64,000 bases of DNA, from contig NC_057790.1 in NCBI RefSeq assembly GCF_014905175.1, positions 26,252,469 to 26,316,468 of the forward strand, written 5' to 3'. Of the stretch, positions 63,701 through 64,000 are shown one piece after another. Position 1 is the stretch's first letter. Each line of letters starts with the position of its first letter. The notes beneath the pieces were generated by a model that was not told the DNA's origin, made no database searches, and worked only from the letters and a program-made list of their open reading frames with translations. Both the position numbers and the translations under genes were made by a program. Source of the stretch: Aphidius gifuensis (lineage: Eukaryota; Arthropoda; Insecta; Hymenoptera; Braconidae).

Positions 63701-64000
63701 TTTTTAATTATTAAATTAATTATTTTCCATATTGAAAATTAATTTTCAGGATTTTGTTTATTTAATTAATTTAAAATGATATATGGGTAATTTTAAATTA
63801 TTTAAAATTAATTTAATAACAATAATAATTTGTTGAATAAATGGAAAAAAATTTATGTAAATTGTAAATAAATGTAAATGATAATAAAAAAATTAAAAAT
63901 AATATAAAGTAAAAGCTTTTTTATATTTTTTAAATAATTTTATTATCATAAATAATGTTGTACTTACGTCTAACATAAAGAAAATATCCAATGCTGTCAA
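21524..64000 (-). CDS. Immunoglobulin-domain surface protein, C-terminal four exons (5' end outside window)
   Basis: Four minus-strand exons join in frame: 63968-64000 (continues beyond the window), 59073-59345, 25840-26018 and 21524-21772. Each visible junction is GT-AG and the phases 1, 1, 0 agree, giving about 240 C-terminal residues. The first visible Ig domain has a B-strand cysteine in VTLEC and the classic F-strand DAGEYRC. The second begins after KVTGRPML. It has cysteines in EFCAEP and ETCFRATL, but GEWLL where GEYRC would be expected. The protein ends in a hydrophobic stretch (TILYLLIFSSIFIKFF) and a tail of a few residues. This fits a GPI-anchor signal or a type I membrane anchor without a cytoplasmic domain. 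Such proteins usually act in cell adhesion or axon guidance. Which insect family it belongs to I cannot say. Its introns of about 4, 33 and 4.6 kb host other genes and repeats. Confidence 0.8.
21887..21990 (+). repeat. Short imperfect tandem repeat
   Basis: The motif GACAAGTCACTTAAAGAC followed by TATGTAAAATTTCACTT occurs twice about 47 bases apart (21905 and 21952) with a few substitutions. It lies directly left of the interleaved inverted repeats and may belong to the same mobile unit. Confidence 0.55.
22020..22398. repeat. Interleaved inverted repeats (order A-B-A'-B')
   Basis: Arm A (22020-22078) is the reverse complement of A' (22219-22277), and arm B (22104-22179) that of B' (22326-22398), both with few mismatches. 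The pairs interleave instead of nesting, so both stems cannot form as a simple hairpin. This could be a foldback or MITE-type element that suffered an internal rearrangement, or two elements. There is no coding potential. Confidence 0.75.
22399..23795. other. Immunoglobulin-gene intron and upstream region of the PHD-transposase gene
   Basis: A G+C-rich island at about 22860-23010 has an 8-bp inverted repeat, ACGATGCG/CGCATCGT. The probable promoter of the plus-strand transposase-derived gene lies around 23690-23790, including an imperfect GTGAC...GTCAC palindrome near 23690. Its probable 5' UTR exon ends at a donor AG|GTAAAT at 23795/23796. Confidence 0.4.
23984..25483 (+). CDS. Domesticated pogo/jerky-type transposase with C-terminal PHD finger (499 aa)
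   Basis: A single open exon of 499 codons starts at ATG 23984. A leader intron from 23796 to 23976 (GTAAAT...TTTTAG) fits just upstream. Residues ~40-115 resemble the second half of a CENP-B-type DNA-binding region (GFSAIKMRKLIYQLA, then DWYKSFLSRH). Residues ~145-340 are a DDE_1 (pogo/Tigger) nuclease fold: WNVND at 149-153, VTVTIAINAQGGFTPP, LILD with D259, and VQPFVSSV at 291-298. In active relatives these positions read NVDET, LLLDGH and LQPLDV. Here the first catalytic Asp is N152 and the third is V295, so the enzyme should be dead although the frame is intact. A PHD-type zinc finger follows: C445, C448, C464, C467, H472, C475, C484, C487. PHD fingers commonly read histone H3 tails, so a chromatin role is inferred. 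No terminal inverted repeats were seen. It is antisense inside an intron of the immunoglobulin gene. Confidence 0.85.
   Translation: MRCTSWSKSSSNKLSIQRNSSDMIRSKKPETYTTQSQPMCQEDELFIKNYIVNTLNIYHGFSAIKMRKLIYQLANKYGKICPESWHDKKQANEDWYKSFLSRHLPLFPLKEFTNTVSNIKSNNSKNLYIFYDSLKKLFVKYSLSPQDIWNVNDMNITTVDAPTRIVDKKDDISLEILSGNCSLVTVTIAINAQGGFTPPFFIFPSNNFENFMLNDAPIGSSGTSNKTGQMKSSEFVDYLKFYKKQAKPSRFNKCLLILDSDESHFSIDCIDYCKNNDIHLLFTPPNLDKLVQPFVSSVYDVFEININHAASCWIDDNKNGDVMSVENIPSIVKQAFGKSITYSNIILGFQVAGISPFVDNKMIESMIIELDKSTSNFSKELNPKKKRKEISFTDKLEVIELECDSEDLSTSIEIIIPDIIENKIENDGDKVCKKMKKNNFDDSKCFVCHQDYVVSNPGEWWFQCQHCETWLHENCNKSNLEFICHDCAGKQSISNEKKK
25484..25839. other. 3' flank of the PHD-transposase gene
   Basis: This is AT-rich sequence between the stop at 25483 and the next immunoglobulin exon. 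It presumably holds the 3' UTR of the transposase-derived gene; no transposon end is apparent. Confidence 0.45.
25840..26018 (-). CDS. Penultimate exon of the immunoglobulin gene
   Basis: It runs from acceptor TGTTACAG to donor GTAAATTTT on the minus strand. It encodes GRPMLHPVTQSV, EFCAEP, LLWLSS and ends ALKVE in phase 0. It forms the first half of the second Ig domain, whose core tryptophan is in LLWLSS. Confidence 0.85.
28272..28692 (+). repeat. Dispersed repeat X, copy 1
   Basis: It begins ATGACTTGAATATTTTAA and ends GTGTTTTTGAT, and recurs at 30342-30769 with moderate divergence. Both copies carry a TAA microsatellite and CAAGTGCCCACTTGC near the right end. No coding potential is seen. 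Confidence 0.75.
30190..30923 (+). repeat. Composite repeat R-X-R
   Basis: Copy 2 of repeat X (30342-30769) is flanked on both sides by direct copies of a ~140-base segment R (about 30190-30332 and 30770-30923). R is marked by AGCTAAATCAACGAGTTAG and TCATTTATCTGTC. The X copy at 28.3 kb is not flanked by R. This may be a tandem duplication of R interrupted by X, or a composite mobile unit. Confidence 0.65.
32445..33655 (+). repeat. 1.2-kb dispersed repeat containing tRNA-like/hairpin copy 1
   Basis: This segment is matched over nearly its whole length by 40660-41900. Landmarks are ATGGCCTTTGTCTTGG, CCTATCACCACAAAAATAG, TTTTTTGGGGTTATGCTC and the hairpin region. The exception is the ~100-140 bases between box A and the hairpin, which do not match. 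The repeat unit may therefore be longer than the core seen in other copies. Confidence 0.7.
32995..33475 (+). repeat. tRNA-like/hairpin element, copy 1
   Basis: Box A-like TGGTCAAGTCAGC is at 33170-33182 and box B GTTCGAATC at 33216-33224, a tRNA-like spacing. A spacer of about 110 bases leads to a hairpin at 33335-33429. Its arms carry GGTGTTTGAGGCAAAT and ATTTGCCCCAAACATC, plus CAAGTG/CACTTG near the loop. A run of 13 T follows at about 33434. On this architecture the unit could be transcribed by RNA polymerase III. No acceptor stem or CCA end is visible, so it is not a functional tRNA. Conserved AT-rich sequence upstream of box A (GATTGATATTTATGTTTAG) also belongs to the repeat. Confidence 0.75.
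36560..36930 (+). repeat. tRNA-like/hairpin element, copy 2
   Basis: Box A TGGTTAAGTCAGC is at 36627-36639 and box B GTTCAAATC at 36672-36680. The hairpin is at about 36793-36882 with loop-side GTGGAGGAAGACCCTCAC, followed by a T run at 36890. The ~110-base spacer has no similarity to that of copy 1. Confidence 0.75.
37455..37800 (+). repeat. tRNA-like/hairpin element, copy 3
   Basis: Box A TGGTCAAGTCAGT is at 37523-37535. Box B is degenerate (GTTCAATTG, near 37569). The region between the boxes resembles copy 2 (AAGCACTTAGCATA...GTGCTTGA...TCTTGAG), and so does the loop (GTGGAGGAAGACC), suggesting a subfamily. The hairpin is at about 37667-37758 with one weakened arm, followed by a T run at about 37764. 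Confidence 0.7.
40660..41900 (+). repeat. 1.2-kb dispersed repeat containing tRNA-like/hairpin copy 4
   Basis: This is the partner of 32445-33655, in the same orientation and 8 kb away. The two align from the left AT-rich end through box A, and again from the hairpin onward to the stretch after the T run. Confidence 0.7.
41215..41720 (+). repeat. tRNA-like/hairpin element, copy 4
   Basis: Box A TGGTCAAGTCAGC is at 41381-41393, and a perfect box B GGTTCGAATC is at 41432-41441. The hairpin at 41578-41671 is nearly the same as in copy 1, including the loop GTAGAACGAGTTCACAC. The T run is broken (TTTTCTTTTT). The 130-base spacer is unrelated to that of copy 1 although both flanks align closely. 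Confidence 0.8.
50640..51085 (+). repeat. tRNA-like/hairpin element, copy 5
   Basis: Box A TGGTTAAGTCAGC is at 50808-50820, followed by AAACACCCGG as in copies 1 and 4; box B GTTCAGATC is at 50852-50860. The hairpin is at 50966-51053, with strong pairing of CATAGAACAAGTG and CACTTGTTCTATG. It is followed directly by an uninterrupted run of about 17 T, the best Pol III-terminator-like end among the copies. Confidence 0.8.
52830..53015 (-). repeat. tRNA-like/hairpin element, copy 6 (truncated)
   Basis: Only the 3' tail, the A/T run and one hairpin arm (TTCTTGGGGAAAATACTT, then GTAGAACAAATGTG) are present. The other arm and the tRNA-like head are missing. It lies 200 bases from copy 7 in the same orientation. 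Confidence 0.6.
53200..53630 (-). repeat. tRNA-like/hairpin element, copy 7
   Basis: On the minus strand box A TGGTTAAGTCAGC is at 53459-53471 and a degenerate box B (GGGATCGAGT) near 53422-53431. The hairpin is at 53241-53334, and an A run on the plus strand at 53215-53232 corresponds to a T run after the hairpin. Similarity to the upstream part of other copies continues to about 53625. Confidence 0.7.
54952..55565 (-). CDS. Small secreted protein of unknown family, paralogue A (two exons, 176 aa)
   Basis: Exon 1 is 55511-55565 (ATG at 55565) and exon 2 is 54952-55427. The intron is GT-AG in phase 1 and the frame closes at 176 codons plus stop. Residues 1-18 (MNKFLILFFLFFNCILQF) are a signal peptide split from the mature part by the intron. 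The mature protein has an acidic/polar start, then ENCYAMISE, NICQTGIEYLG, VCCSFKIHLDII, RYWKIVF, NHLFYMN and LKISPGVWTN. Five cysteines in the mature part (NNCSS, ENCYA, NICQT, VCC) suggest disulfides. I do not recognise the family. It lies in sense orientation in the 33-kb immunoglobulin intron, 1.2 kb from its paralogue. Secretion is well supported; venom, salivary or cuticular roles are only possibilities. Confidence 0.8.
55566..56741. other. Spacer between the two secreted-protein genes
   Basis: AT-rich DNA holding the probable promoter of paralogue A and the 3' flank of paralogue B. I saw no third copy of the gene and no clear TATA box for A, only TTATATCAGT near 55710 on the minus strand. 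Confidence 0.4.
56742..57378 (-). CDS. Small secreted protein of unknown family, paralogue B (two exons, 177 aa)
   Basis: Exon 1 is 57330-57378 and exon 2 is 56742-57226; the GT-AG intron is in phase 1 at the same place as in paralogue A. The frame gives 177 codons plus stop. Signal peptide: MYKNLFLFFLLFNFSF. It shares with A the order NNCS, ECYAMISE, NICETGIEYLGHSREG, VCCSFKLHLDII, RYWKIFF, NHLFYMNS, WW and LKIIPGYWTN. All five mature cysteines and most aromatic residues are conserved, while loops between them differ in sequence and slightly in length. This pattern indicates two genes under constraint rather than a dead copy. Function is unknown. Confidence 0.8.
57470..57480 (-). promoter_or_regulatory. 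Candidate TATA box of paralogue B
   Basis: GGTATATAAGC on the minus strand lies about 95 bases before the ATG at 57378. It includes some G/C and so is less likely to be chance than other TATA-like words here. Confidence 0.45.
59073..59345 (-). CDS. Immunoglobulin-gene exon encoding an Ig domain
   Basis: It runs from acceptor ATCAACAG to donor GTAAGTTTA on the minus strand, phase 1 at both ends. It encodes PNPEYEREAE, VTLEC, a glycine-rich loop (CWGRGPGMDPAGGPG), DAGEYRC and YEIKVT. Its G+C content is far above the surrounding intron, as expected for a conserved exon. Confidence 0.88.
60077..60638 (-). repeat. tRNA-like/hairpin element, copy 8 (tandem unit 1)
   Basis: The hairpin is at 60306-60396. 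On the minus strand a perfect box B GGTTCGAGTCC is at 60500-60510 and box A TGGTTAAGTCAGC at 60542-60554. The A/T run beside the hairpin is interrupted. Together with the next two units it forms a head-to-tail array with periods of about 562, 617 and 608 bases. Confidence 0.8.
60639..61255 (-). repeat. tRNA-like/hairpin element, copy 9 (tandem unit 2)
   Basis: The hairpin is at 60878-60969. On the minus strand a box B-like GGTTCGAAACAG is at 61115-61126 and box A TGGTTAAGTCAGT at 61158-61170. The ~240 bases left of the hairpin and the ~90 bases right of box A are about 90% identical to unit 3, but the ~190 bases between are unrelated to it. Confidence 0.8.
61256..61863 (-). repeat. tRNA-like/hairpin element, copy 10 (tandem unit 3)
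   Basis: The hairpin is at 61497-61589. A perfect box B GGGTTCAAATCCC is at 61721-61733 and box A TGGTTAAGTCGAC at 61764-61776, all on the minus strand. A partial fourth unit start (TTATTATTATTTTTTCTA, then CAGTGAAAATATTTCTA) follows at 61864-61920 and then breaks off. Confidence 0.8.
63968..64000 (-). CDS. Immunoglobulin-gene exon, cut by the right edge
   Basis: Thirty-three bases before a strong GTAAGTA donor read DSIGYFLYVR in the only phase that joins the next exon in frame. The exon continues beyond the window. Confidence 0.65.

Larger units (their letters stand above)
59346..63967 (-). other. 4.6-kb intron of the immunoglobulin gene
   Basis: The donor is GTAAGTA at 63961-63967 and the acceptor is at 59346-59347. 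It holds the tandem hairpin-repeat array (60.08-61.92 kb) and a less AT-biased stretch at about 62.86-63.5 kb. I found no exon there: phase 1 on both sides joins directly. Confidence 0.6.

Noticed and set aside
1..64000. CRISPR array, rRNA genes, integrated virus or bracovirus segment
   Set aside because: No regularly spaced short repeats, no rRNA-like conserved blocks, and no viral gene families were recognised on either strand.

Overview
The window looks like a piece of insect nuclear genome. It is extremely AT-rich, full of long A/T homopolymers, and its genes have short GT-AG introns or very long ones. The protein set (a trypsin-like protease, an immunoglobulin-superfamily adhesion-type protein, cysteine-containing LRR proteins, a pogo/jerky-type transposase derivative) fits an arthropod. 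The base composition and the LRR expansion make a parasitoid wasp (Braconidae, perhaps Aphidiinae) my best guess. That assignment is inference, not something the sequence proves.

Layout. At 1-5.3 kb lie one LRR gene open at the left edge, a complete three-exon LRR gene, and a 3' fragment that duplicates the first. At 5.3-10.8 kb, on the minus strand, is a five-exon secreted trypsin-like serine protease whose reading frame closes exactly across every splice junction (293 aa). From 10.8 to 21.5 kb I see no gene, only AT-rich DNA with a near-identical 453-bp repeat shared with protease intron 1.

From 21.5 kb to the right edge, the minus strand carries the last four visible exons of one immunoglobulin-domain gene more than 42 kb long. 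Its introns host other genes. A catalytically degenerate pogo-type transposase fused to a PHD finger lies antisense in a 4-kb intron (24.0-25.5 kb). Two paralogous, two-exon, small secreted proteins of unknown family lie in sense orientation in a 33-kb intron (55-57.4 kb).

The most unusual content is a dispersed repeat family in these introns, with ten recognisable copies at 33-62 kb plus a decayed one at 17.4 kb. Each full copy has a tRNA-like box A/box B module, then about 80-150 bp of spacer, then a conserved long hairpin (stem about 35-40 bp), then usually an oligo-T run. The outer parts are very similar between copies, about 90% by eye in the tandem triplet at 60.1-61.9 kb. The spacer and the anticodon-side region are essentially unrelated from copy to copy. 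This constant shell with a hypervariable core is not what neutral decay of an ordinary SINE should give, and it is the best candidate here for an undescribed system.

All coordinates, splice sites and similarities were read by eye. No database search, folding or alignment program was run.
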